DNA from: Chitinophagales bacterium
Lineage (GTDB): Bacteria; Bacteroidota; Bacteroidia; Chitinophagales; Chitinophagaceae
Reading direction: 5' to 3'
Assembly (NCBI GenBank): GCA_030832085.1
Contig: JAURJU010000076.1
Span: 62,001 to 126,000, forward strand
Length of the DNA stretch: 64,000 nucleotides
Under the pieces are notes generated by a model. That model saw nothing but the letters and a program-made list of their open reading frames with translations. It was not told the DNA's origin and searched no databases. The position numbers and the translations under genes are program-made. This document shows positions 19,943-30,200 of this stretch, piece by piece (positions within the stretch are counted from its first letter, which is position 1; each line of letters opens with the position of its first letter).

Positions 19943-21364
19943 ATGTCAAGTCAAACTGAATTCAAGCCAAGTCTTGGACTGTTGGATGCAACAATGGTTG
20001 TTGCAGGCTCAATGATAGGATCCGGAATTTTTATTGTGGGTGCAGATATTACCCGCAATGTAGGAAGTGCAGGATGGGGTATTGCCGTATGGTTGATTAC
20101 AGGATTCATGACCATCATCGCGGCCATGAGTTATGGTGAATTGAGTGCGATGTATCCCAAGGCAGGTGGGCAATATGTTTACCTCAAAGAGGCATACAAT
20201 CCATTGGTTGGTTTTTTGTATGGTTGGAGTTTTTTTGCTGTCATCCAAACCGGAACCATTGCTGCTGTGGGTGTGGCATTTGCAAAATTTGCCGGTTATT
20301 TTTTCCCGGCACTCAACATGCAAGAGAAAAACATTCTTTTTCATCTAGGATCAGTCAACATTTACCCAGCCCAATTGGTTTCCATAGCAGTCGTTGTATT
20401 GCTTACCCAAATCAACACCAAGGGAGTGAAGGAGGGAAAACTGATCCAGACAACATTCACCGTTTCCAAATTGTTGGCTTTGTTCGGTCTCATTCTTTGC
20501 GGATTTCTGTTTGTTGACCACAGTCATTGGAGTGAAAACTGGACAACTGGAATGATCTCGCAGAAAGCTGTGATTGCTGAGAATGGTTCCATCACCTGGG
20601 AAGCCATTGGCGGCATCACATTGTTGGGTGCCATTGCAGCATCCATGGTGGGATCAATCTTCAGCAGCGACTCCTGGAACAATGTAACCTTTATCGCGGG
20701 GGAGATAAAAAATCCCAAGCGCAACATCGGGCTCAGCCTTTTTCTGGGTACGCTTATTGTTACCATCATCTACATTGCAGCAAACCTCATGTATTTGAAT
20801 GTGCTACCGATGGCGCAGATTGCAAAGCCGGAAGAGGACCGTCTTGCTGTGGCAGCGGCCAGTGTCATATTTGGTTCAGCTGGAAGGGCGATCATCGCCG
20901 TACTGATCATGATCTCAACCTTTGGGTGCATCAATGGTTTGGTCATGGCCGGGGCAAGGGTGTATTATACCATGGCCCAGGATGGACTCTTTTTCAAACA
21001 AGCCGCAACACTCAACAAGAATGCTGTTCCCCAATGGGCCCTTTGGAGCCAGGCCATAGTAGCTGCATTGCTTTGCCTCAGTGGTCGCTACGGAGAATTG
21101 CTTGACATGGTTTCTTTTGTGGTTGTCATATTTTATGTGCTTACCATCATCGGGATTTTCATTTTAAGAAGGAAAAAGCCCGAAATGGAACGTCCTTACA
21201 AGGCTTTTGGCTATCCCTTTCTTCCATTGGTTTATGTCATCATGGGAACAAGCTTTTGCATTTTGTTGGTCATGTTCAAGCCAGAATATACCTGGCCAGG
21301 CTTGATCATTACACTCTTGGGAGTTCCATTGTACTTCTTTGCAGCAAGATCAAGCAAAGCATAG
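19943..21364 (+). CDS. APC-family amino acid permease
   Basis: About 473 residues with roughly 12 hydrophobic segments. The TM1 signature 'GSMIGSGIFIVGADI' near residues 24-38 is diagnostic of the APC superfamily (LeuT fold). The protein ends with 'FFAARSSKA' in the cytoplasm. It should import amino acids by proton or sodium symport, or exchange them; the substrate cannot be read from the sequence. The ATG at 19943 is preferred over a TTG two codons upstream. The stop codon TAG is followed without a gap by the ispD ATG, so the two are probably co-transcribed. Confidence 0.9.
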   Translation: MSSQTEFKPSLGLLDATMVVAGSMIGSGIFIVGADITRNVGSAGWGIAVWLITGFMTIIAAMSYGELSAMYPKAGGQYVYLKEAYNPLVGFLYGWSFFAVIQTGTIAAVGVAFAKFAGYFFPALNMQEKNILFHLGSVNIYPAQLVSIAVVVLLTQINTKGVKEGKLIQTTFTVSKLLALFGLILCGFLFVDHSHWSENWTTGMISQKAVIAENGSITWEAIGGITLLGAIAASMVGSIFSSDSWNNVTFIAGEIKNPKRNIGLSLFLGTLIVTIIYIAANLMYLNVLPMAQIAKPEEDRLAVAAASVIFGSAGRAIIAVLIMISTFGCINGLVMAGARVYYTMAQDGLFFKQAATLNKNAVPQWALWSQAIVAALLCLSGRYGELLDMVSFVVVIFYVLTIIGIFILRRKKPEMERPYKAFGYPFLPLVYVIMGTSFCILLVMFKPEYTWPGLIITLLGVPLYFFAARSSKA

Positions 21365-22048
21365 ATGAAAAAAACAGCCATAATTGTTGCAGGGGGTTCC
21401 GGCACGCGCATGGGCACTGCATTACCCAAACAATTTCTGCCGGTTGGCGGCAAGCCAATATTTCTCCATTCCATCGATGCCTTCCTGCAAGCATATGCCG
21501 ATATGCGCATTGTTTTGGTCATGTCCAGGGAATATTGTTCGATGGCAAAGTCTCTTTTGGAAAAGCACGACTATCCTGAAGCAATTGAAATCATTGAAGG
21601 GGGCATGACCCGTTTTCATTCCGTAAAAAACGGACTCAGCAGGGTTGATTCAGATTCCCTTGTTTTTGTGCACGATGCTGTGCGGTGTTTGCTTACCCCT
21701 GACTTGGTGAGGCGTTGCGGAAATGCTGCCATCCAGGAAGGCTCTGCCATTCCGGTGATTCCCGTCCGGGATAGCATAAGAAGGCTGGATGCTGAAACGA
21801 ATGCATCTGTTGTGGTACCCCGTGAGGGATTGTTCATGGTTCAAACCCCCCAGGTTTTTATGGGCGCCATCATTTTGCCAGCATTTGATGTTGATGATCA
21901 ATCCAGTTTTACGGATGAGGCCAGTGTTTTGGAGGCTTCAGGATATTTGGTCCATTTGGTGGCAGGAGAGGAGAGGAACATCAAGATAACATTCCCAGAT
22001 GACCTTGCTTTTGCGGATTGGAAATTATCCGCTTCTTCCAGTCACTGA
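21365..22048 (+). CDS. ispD: 2-C-methyl-D-erythritol 4-phosphate cytidylyltransferase
   Basis: 227 residues, normal length. IspD makes CDP-methylerythritol in the MEP isoprenoid pathway. The nucleotide-binding N-terminus is 'IIVAGGSGTRMG' (residues 6-17) with Lys22 in 'PKQFL'. 'VHDAVRCL', 'VPVRDSIRR'-like and 'KITFPDDLAFAD' motifs are in order. It begins immediately at the stop of the permease. Its stop TGA abuts the convergent oxidoreductase stop with zero bases between. Confidence 0.95.
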   Translation: MKKTAIIVAGGSGTRMGTALPKQFLPVGGKPIFLHSIDAFLQAYADMRIVLVMSREYCSMAKSLLEKHDYPEAIEIIEGGMTRFHSVKNGLSRVDSDSLVFVHDAVRCLLTPDLVRRCGNAAIQEGSAIPVIPVRDSIRRLDAETNASVVVPREGLFMVQTPQVFMGAIILPAFDVDDQSSFTDEASVLEASGYLVHLVAGEERNIKITFPDDLAFADWKLSASSSH

Positions 22049-23035
22049 TCATTTGATTTCTTCTTTCGTTTTGGCGTTGGCAATCTTTTCAAGGATTTGG
22101 TGTGCAACTTCCATGGCCTGAAACCCATCGTACTCTGAAACAATGGTATTGCTGTTGGTTACAATCGCATCCCTGAATGCAGAGAGTTCCGCCTTGATGG
22201 CATTGACGTTGATGGGTTCTAGATTTTCAACAGCAATGGTGCGGGGGCCGTTGGGTGTTTCGATATCAAAACTGAAGTTTGCATCACTTTCATCTTCTCC
22301 TTTCAACCGGATGATCTCCGTTTTTTTATCGAGGAAATCTATTCCGATATAGGCATCCTTCTGGAAAAGCCTCATTTTCCTCATTTTTTTCATGGAAATC
22401 CTGGATGATGTCAGGTTGGCTACACAACCATTGTTGAACTCTATCCTTGCATTTGCAATATCTGGAGTATCGGTCATTACGGCAACACCGCTTGCTGAAA
22501 TATTTTTTATATCACTTTTCACCAGGTGAAGGATGATGTCGATGTCATGGATCATGAGGTCCAGTATCACACTCACTTCCGTACCCCTGGGATTGAATTG
22601 TGCCAGCCTGTGGACTTCGATGAACATTGGCTGAAGTGGTTTGCCTTTCAGGGCCACAAAGGCCGGGTTGAAGCGCTCTACATGCCCTACCTGAAACTTC
22701 ACCTTTGCTTCGCTCACCAACTTCAATAATTTTCTGGCTTCGCCCATGTTATTGGCCAAAGGTTTTTCCACAAATACATGTTTGCTTTTGCGCAAGGCCA
22801 GTTCGCAGACAGGGAAATGAAATTGGGTAGGAGTTATCACATCTGCAGCATCGATTTCGTCCAGCAGCATTTCCATGTCCGTAAACCGTTTTAAGCCGAA
22901 TTTTTCCATCACTTCATTGGCTGCCATATCATTGGGGTCATAAAACCCTATGATCTCAGTTCCCTCAATCTCTTTCCAATTGCTGATGTGAAATTTTCCG
23001 AGGTGTCCGACACCGAAAATGCCAATTTTTAACAT
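22049..23035 (-). CDS. Gfo/Idh/MocA-family NAD(P)-dependent oxidoreductase
   Basis: 328 residues. Rossmann fold with GVGHLG at 8-13 and the family signature 'EKPLANN' with Lys91 expected at the active site. The C-terminal alpha/beta domain follows. Substrates in this family are sugars, inositols or sugar nucleotides, and I cannot tell which applies. A -7 promoter element lies 7 bases upstream of the ATG. It converges on ispD with abutting stop codons. Confidence 0.9.
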   Translation of the reverse strand: MLKIGIFGVGHLGKFHISNWKEIEGTEIIGFYDPNDMAANEVMEKFGLKRFTDMEMLLDEIDAADVITPTQFHFPVCELALRKSKHVFVEKPLANNMGEARKLLKLVSEAKVKFQVGHVERFNPAFVALKGKPLQPMFIEVHRLAQFNPRGTEVSVILDLMIHDIDIILHLVKSDIKNISASGVAVMTDTPDIANARIEFNNGCVANLTSSRISMKKMRKMRLFQKDAYIGIDFLDKKTEIIRLKGEDESDANFSFDIETPNGPRTIAVENLEPINVNAIKAELSAFRDAIVTNSNTIVSEYDGFQAMEVAHQILEKIANAKTKEEIK

Positions 23036-23042
23036 GATGAAA

Positions 23043-23050
23043 CAAAGGTA
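23043..23050 (-). promoter_or_regulatory. -7 promoter element of the Gfo/Idh/MocA gene
   Basis: TACCTTTG on the minus strand, a perfect TAnnTTTG match, 7 bases before the start codon. This predicts a very short leader. Confidence 0.55.
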
Positions 23051-23192
23051 GGGAAAGTTAAAATGCAGACCTGATTGGCTAAGAGAGAATCATCCGAGGT
23101 ATTTCTATGTCTACAACGGAAAAAAGCGTTCGAATCCCAATGGTTTTCTGGGTTCTTTTTACATTAACGCAAAAAATGGATTCAAATTTTAC

Positions 23193-23200
23193 TAAATTTG
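23193..23200 (+). promoter_or_regulatory. -7 promoter element of the PorP/SprF - giant protein unit
   Basis: TAAATTTG, a perfect match, 29 bases before the PorP/SprF start. It is the only convincing promoter seen for the two-gene unit. Confidence 0.55.
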
Positions 23201-23229
23201 TTTAAGTACCTATACAAAATGAAAATGCT

Positions 23230-24267
23230 ATGCCTAGACAACCCCAATACCAAAAATGTATCTTTACTGCACTAGTAGTATCATTTTTCCTTTTTAGAGG
23301 GAATGTTCTAAAGGCCCAGTTGCCGACATTTACCCAATTTTCTCAAAATCAACTCAACATAAATCCCTCATTTGCAGGCTATTTTGATGATGATATAAAG
23401 TTAAATGCAATTTATCGGTCTCAGTCTTATTCCAAGCTGGTGACCTCTACTTTTACCAACGCCTCCTTCCAGATGCGTCCATACATGGATTTCATCCCTG
23501 AAAATGATGTTTTTGGATTTGGATTGAATGCATATTCGCATAAAACCCTCACTGCATACTCACACAATGCATTGTCAGCCTCCTTGTCTTACTCCAAGAG
23601 TTTAGACTATGAATCTACACAAACCCTGGCCATTGGTTTTCAGGGCCGCTACAACTCCAAAAGGGTGGATTATACCCAACTGCTTTTTCCAAATCAATTT
23701 GATATCATTGGCTATACCTCAAGCCTTCCGAACAATGAACCCATTCAGATCATCAATGCCAATTTTTTTGACCTGAATGCAGGTTTGCTTTACAGTGCCG
23801 TAGGAGAGAATGAAGCTTTTACGGCGGGTTTTTCAATGTACAATGTCAATCAGATCAGTGCTGACCGTGCAAAGCTTGCCAACAGGGATGGATCCACGTA
23901 TAACTATCATTTGGGTTACTCCAGGTATTTGTCTGAACACAGTCAGGTATTTCTTGGGGGGCTTCATTCCTCAACGTTCAAACAGCGGGCTACATCGATT
24001 GTGGGTGCAGTCCAACTGATGCCAGATTATTCAAGATCAATAGGCTTTGATGTTGGAGGTATTTATGTCCTGAACAACAGTGTTTCCCCTTTTGTGAACT
24101 TGAACATGAATCTTTTCAAGTTTTCGTTTACCTACAATGTTCCTATAGCACCCAACATTTCCTATGTGCAACAATCAAATGCTTTTGAAATCGGCCTTCA
24201 GCTGATTTTTTCCAGACCTTCTGAAAGAAATACATTGGCCAAGCGGCACATGAGTTGTTTCAAATAA
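23230..24267 (+). CDS. PorP/SprF-family type IX secretion membrane protein
   Basis: 345 residues. After a signal peptide ending near 'NVLKAQ' comes the family opening 'PTFTQFSQNQLNINPSFAGY' (residues about 32-51), followed by a beta-barrel-like pattern of alternating residues. PorP/SprF proteins are outer-membrane partners of T9SS substrates with type B C-terminal domains. They are usually encoded next to the large substrate they serve, exactly as here: the giant gene starts 10 bases downstream. The nearby ATGs at 23219 and 23225 are in another frame that stops quickly. Confidence 0.92.
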   Translation: MPRQPQYQKCIFTALVVSFFLFRGNVLKAQLPTFTQFSQNQLNINPSFAGYFDDDIKLNAIYRSQSYSKLVTSTFTNASFQMRPYMDFIPENDVFGFGLNAYSHKTLTAYSHNALSASLSYSKSLDYESTQTLAIGFQGRYNSKRVDYTQLLFPNQFDIIGYTSSLPNNEPIQIINANFFDLNAGLLYSAVGENEAFTAGFSMYNVNQISADRAKLANRDGSTYNYHLGYSRYLSEHSQVFLGGLHSSTFKQRATSIVGAVQLMPDYSRSIGFDVGGIYVLNNSVSPFVNLNMNLFKFSFTYNVPIAPNISYVQQSNAFEIGLQLIFSRPSERNTLAKRHMSCFK

Positions 24268-24277
24268 ACAGTTACCT

Positions 24278-27200
24278 ATGAAAAAACACAATCGACGTTT
24301 CATGAAGTCAATTACACAAGCTCGGTTTGCTTTTACAATGTTGCTGCTTTTGGCTTCCAACTTCTTGATGTCCCAATCCTGTCCGGTGATCAATTCGATC
24401 ACCAACAGCAGTGCAGTTTGCATCGGAGCCAGTATTACAATACAAGTAAATGCCACTTCTCCAGATTTGTCAACACTTACATATGTCTGGTACAAGAATG
24501 GTACACAAATCACAGGTGCAACATCCAGTCAGTATACCATCAATGGATACTCGAATGCAGATGCTGCTTCTTACACAGTGAAAGTAAGCAACGCCTGTGG
24601 AACTGCTACCGTGTCAAATGCTGTTCAGCTGACTTCCGCTTATACACCAAGCATAGTCAGTAATGTCACCAGCTCAACGGCTATTTGCGTGGGTGCTGAT
24701 TTTCGCACATCCGTGACAGCAACAACAAACAATGGTGATCCGTTGTCATACCAATGGTCTAAAGGTGGAACCAACATCACTGGAGCCACTACTTCCGACT
24801 ATGTAATAAATCGTGTTGTTGAGGGGGATGCTGGTCAATTCAAACTGGCCTTGACAAATTCATGTGGCACTGTTTATAGCTCGGTTCAACAACTTATTGT
24901 TAACAAGACTCCGGTCATCAATACCCAGCCCAGCAGCAATCAGGTTTGTGTTGGAGGCTCTTTTTTAGCAACTGCAGATGTGTCGGGTGCTGATACATAT
25001 GCATGGACAAAGAATAGCATTGGAACAGGGAACAGCAGCTCTCGTGTAACCATTTCAAGTGTACAGCTCTCAGATGGCGGAACATACAAGTACACAGCCA
25101 CAAATACCTGTGGTACCGTAACAAGCAGTGATGCAGTTTTAACAGTAAAAGCCAAGCCAACGCTTGTATCTGTAACTCCTGGTGCAACCATTTGCCAAGG
25201 AACTTCTACTACCTTGAGTGTTGTTGCCAATGGCAACAATGATCCAGGGATGTCATATCAATGGAGTAAAAGCGGTTCTTCAATTACTGGAGCAATTGCC
25301 GCCACTTATAACATTTTAAGTTTTGGCTTAAATGATGCAGGGACTTACTCAGTTGCCGTTACAAATTCATGCGGAACCTCTACCAGTACTAGTGTTGGCC
25401 TAGATTGTACGCTTTCTAATGCTACAACTCCTGTAATTACAAGTACTTTCAACAGTCCTGCCTCTATTTGTGTTGGAGAAAATTTTACTGCTCAGGTTGT
25501 TGCCAGCTCAAATGGGGGTGGAGCGATGAGTTACCACTGGAAAAAGGCGGGTGTGCTTATTCCTGGCGCAACAAACACGTCCCTTTCCCTCACCAATATG
25601 CAAACCACTGATGCAGGAATTTATACCGTTGAGGTGATCAATACTTGTGGTAAAACCGTTAGTGAAAATCTTCAGATTGATGTTTCACAGAAACCCATCA
25701 TTACCTTGCAGCCAGTATCCAATACAGTCTGCGCTGGAGCTTCCCTTTCGCTTTTAGCTGATGTTGTAGGTGCCACTGCTTACAAATGGCAGAAGGGTGG
25801 TGTTGATGTTGGAAATTCTACCAAGACCTTCACCCTTGCCACGGTCATCGCCTCAAATGCTGGCTTGTATAGCTTTGTTGCGTCCAATGCGTGCGGTACA
25901 AGTACCAGTTCTTCTGCAACTGTTGTTGTGAACAACAAGCCTGTCATCAACAGCATCATTGCACCTGCATCTGTTTGTGCAGGAAACACAGCTGTTTTGG
26001 AGAGCAGTGTGAGTGGAAATGGAGACAACAATCTGGTGTATTCATGGACATTGAATGGAACTGCAATTCCCAACAGCAATGTGCCTACTTTGTCAGTACC
26101 CAATTTTCAGTCTGCCAATGCCGGTAATTATGGGTTAAGGGTTGAAAATGGGTGCGGATTTGTACTCTCATCAACCGTTGGACTTGATAAAAACATCCAA
26201 CTGGTTCAAGCTCCTGTTGTTTCTTCTGTTGCCGACCAAAATCCCTGCTTGAATACTGCACTCAATGTATCTCCCGGACTGACCAATGTGAGCGGGACTT
26301 CCATCACGTATCAGTGGTACTTCAAGGGTGCAGCTTTGGATGCTCAACGTTCAGCACAGTTGAAGATCAGCAATATCCAGGCCGCTCAGTCAGGAGTATA
26401 TTTTCTCTCTGTTAACAATGGATGTGCGCCAGTAAGTGGCACGCCATTCAATGTAAATGTGCTGGAATTACCGGTAATAAGAACGCAGCCATCCGCATCA
26501 ACGGATTCCTGTCTGGGAACGATTTTTAATTTACAAGTGGCTGCAACCGACGCACAGTCGTACCAGTGGTACAAGGATGATGTTGCCATTATAGGAGAAA
26601 CCAATGCTATTTTTTCAAGATCTTCTTTGTTGGCATCAGATGCTGGTCGCTACAATGTAAAAGTGTCCAACAACTGTGGCTATTCAGTCACCAGCAACAA
26701 TGCCATCTTGAGGGTGGGTAAAGCGCCAACTGCTGTTCCGTCGCCCATAGACATGGCATGTGTGGGGCAACCTGCATCCATGTCTGTTGTTGCCAATACC
26801 AATGGTGGCGGTCCGCTCGTGTATGCATGGAGTTCCACATCAGGGACCATTGCTGGGGCAACCTCATCTACATACAGGATTGCCGCTGTTGCCTTAACGG
26901 ATGCAAAGACCTATACGGTTGCTGTTTCCAATGCCTGTGGTAAAATCAATGGAGGAAGTTTTGTGCTTGCAGTAGCTGACAAGCCAACTGTGTCCATCTC
27001 CACGACCATTCCAATCAATGCATCAAGCGGTAACCCCTCAGTTTGTATAGGAACACCCATTTCATTCAATGTTACCTCAAATTCCAATGGCGCTTTACCA
27101 ACCTATACATGGTACAAGGACGATCTTAGCAAGGGCGTACAATCAACGAGTGGACTTTCCATTGTATCCAGTGTTTCATCCGATGCTGGCGTATACAAGC

Positions 27201-30200
27201 TTAGCGTTTCAAATGCATGTGGAACTTCACTCAGCAGTAGCATCATTGTTGGCGTTCAAGATAAACCTGAATTTGTCACCCAACCAGCTGATATTACACT
27301 TTGTGAGAAAAAAGTACTCAATTTGAGTGCGCTTGCCCAAAACAAAAGTGGTACTTCGTCACCCATCATTTACAATTGGTATTTTAATGGGAATGCACTT
27401 TCCTCAACCAATGCCAATTTGACCCTTTCCAACATTTCAACCAGCAATACAGGCAATTACCGTTTAAGGGCCAGCAATGATTGTGGATCCGTGTTCAGTG
27501 ACATTGCAGTTGTTACTATTGTTTCTGTGCCAAAATACAATATACTTACTCCCCAAACTGAGTTTTCCATTTGTTCGGCCACTTCACAGACAAAATCGAT
27601 AGCGCTGAATGTTTATGCAGAGAATGGTGTACAGCCCAATATTGTGTGGACGACGGATGTAGGAAGCATCATTGGCCCATCCAATACAACAACTATTGCC
27701 ATAGGCAGTGTTGGGAAAAATGCAAACTATTTTGCAACCATGACAAATGCATGCGGTTCTGTTCAGCTGAACGATGGAAGGGGAATTGTGGTATTCAATG
27801 AAGTGGCTTTGCCCAGTGTAAAAAGTTTTACCAGGCCTCCACTAACCACATTTTGTGAACGGGATGCTATAAAACTAAATGTATCCACCAATTCCACAGG
27901 GTATGAGACCTATGCATGGAAGCTGGGTGGAGTAGTTGTTCAGACCAATCAATCTGGAAATCCGAGTTCTTCCGATTTTCAAAAGTTTGCTACAGTAGCA
28001 GATGCAGGAACCTATACTGTTGACATCACCAACAACTGTGGAACACTTGCCAATGCGGTTTCAATCCCCGTAACCATCAACCCAACCCCCAATGTGGATT
28101 TTGCTGTAAGTAGCCAGACCACCCAGTGCCTGGCAGGAAATATCTTTACATTCAACAACAATTCAACCAATACCACAGCAGGAATTCGTTTTACATGGGA
28201 TTTTGGGGATGGTGTCAAAGACATCACTTCTGTGAGCACTGCTTCCCATACATATACTGTATCAGGAACCCAGGTTGTTAAGTTGACTGCTGTCAATGAA
28301 TTTGGTTGTTCAAGCTTCAACACCAGAAACGTTGTAATTGCAGCCAGCCCACGCATTACTTCCCAGCCCATTGGAAAAGTTGTTTGTGAAGGAGACCGGT
28401 ATGAACTTTCTGTTACCATCGACAACGGAGGTGCGACATCCTTGAGTTACCAATGGTACTTTAAAGGACAACCCATATCCAATAACAATAAAAATGCATA
28501 TGCCATCACTTCCATGAGCGCTTCTGATGCAGGAACATATTATGTGAAGCTGATGAACTCTGGTTGTAACCTTTCTTCCCAATCGGAAGCCGTCAATGTG
28601 TCTTATCAGGAACGCCCTGATGTCAGTTTTAATGTTGGAGGAAAATCACTCAAATCCTGTATTACAGCTGCCGAATATACCTTTACCAATACGACTCCTG
28701 CTGTGGCTGGTGCCACCTATCTGTGGTCATTCTCCGATGGAACTTTTTATACCAGCACAAATGTTGTTCATAAGTTTTTGAACACAGGCAAATACGATGT
28801 CTCGCTTACTGCTTCGGCCGGAGGATGCAGTGCTACAGGCTTTCTCAATGGTAATTCTGCCAACAGGATTAGCATTGACGGTGTTCCAATCATCAATGCG
28901 GACCTTCCTTCTTCCAAAACAGTCAAAAAAGGAGATCCCATAGTGCTCGAAATCAACGCAGGTGCTGTTGATGCAGAGGGTCTTCAAATGCCAGTAAATT
29001 ATTACTGGTATAAGGAGCCATCAACTTCTGTGATTGGAACAAATAGCAATACTTTCAATACCATTACCAATGCTCTTACCTCAGATTCAGGACGCTACTA
29101 TGTTTTGGTGAACAATGTATGTGGGTCAACCAGGAGCAATACCACCTTTGTTAAGGTGCACGATATCCCAACAATTACATTACAGCCCATTACCACAAAG
29201 GTTTGTTATGGAAAAACCCTGCAATTAAAAGTGGAAGGAATCTCAAATGACAACAGTTCACCGCTATATCAATGGTATTACCGCAAAGACATTGATGCTT
29301 CCCCCCAGCCAATTCCAGGAGCATCAGGTCCGGTGTTTAACCTTGACCTTTTTGCAGTAAAAGATGTGGGAAACTATTTTGTAAAGTTGTCCAACTCGGT
29401 AGGGTTTGTTGAAAGCAATTCAATTTTAGTTGTTGCAGAGACCCTCCCCACCGTAAATTCCATTGCTTCGATTCCTTCGCTTGAATCAGGCATTTGTGTC
29501 AATACAGGGTTGCAGTTGAATGCTTCTGTAACAACATTGAACAACAGCAGCTATACGATCAGTTGGGAGCAAAACGGTGTTGCATTGACTGGCGAAGAAA
29601 GCCTAAGGCTCAATTTCCCCTCTATCAAAAAATCCAATTCAGGAGAAATTGCCATCAACGTTACCAATGCTTGCGGAACAACCAAAGGAAAGGTCAATGT
29701 CAACGTAATAGACATACCCCAGTTCAGTCAGGCTCCTTCTGCTGTAACCACCTGTATTAATGGGAGTGCTGTTTTTTCTGCAAAACTGCAATCGGTTACC
29801 GACGGATCCCCCTTTGGTTACCAGTGGTTGAAAAATGGTGTTAATTATTCAGGCACAGGGGTGATCACCAGCGAAAAACTGAGTTTGTCAAATGTACAGG
29901 TTGCCGATGCTGGATATTATGCATTGCAATCTTCCAATTCCTGTGGAATAAATACCTCTTCTACGGGTAAATTGACAGTAGTTGCCACTGCGCCATCGAT
30001 TTCCCAACAACCTTCTGCGATCAGTACTTGTGCAGGAATTCAGAATGCAGTCACACTGGTAGCCAGTTCCGAGGACAATCAATTGTATTACAAATGGTAT
30101 AAAAACGGAAACATCCTGCCAAGTGAAGTTGCCGCACAACTCACCTTCAATGCCATTGCAGCTTCCGATGCCGGTACTTATAAGGTCATTGTAACCAACA

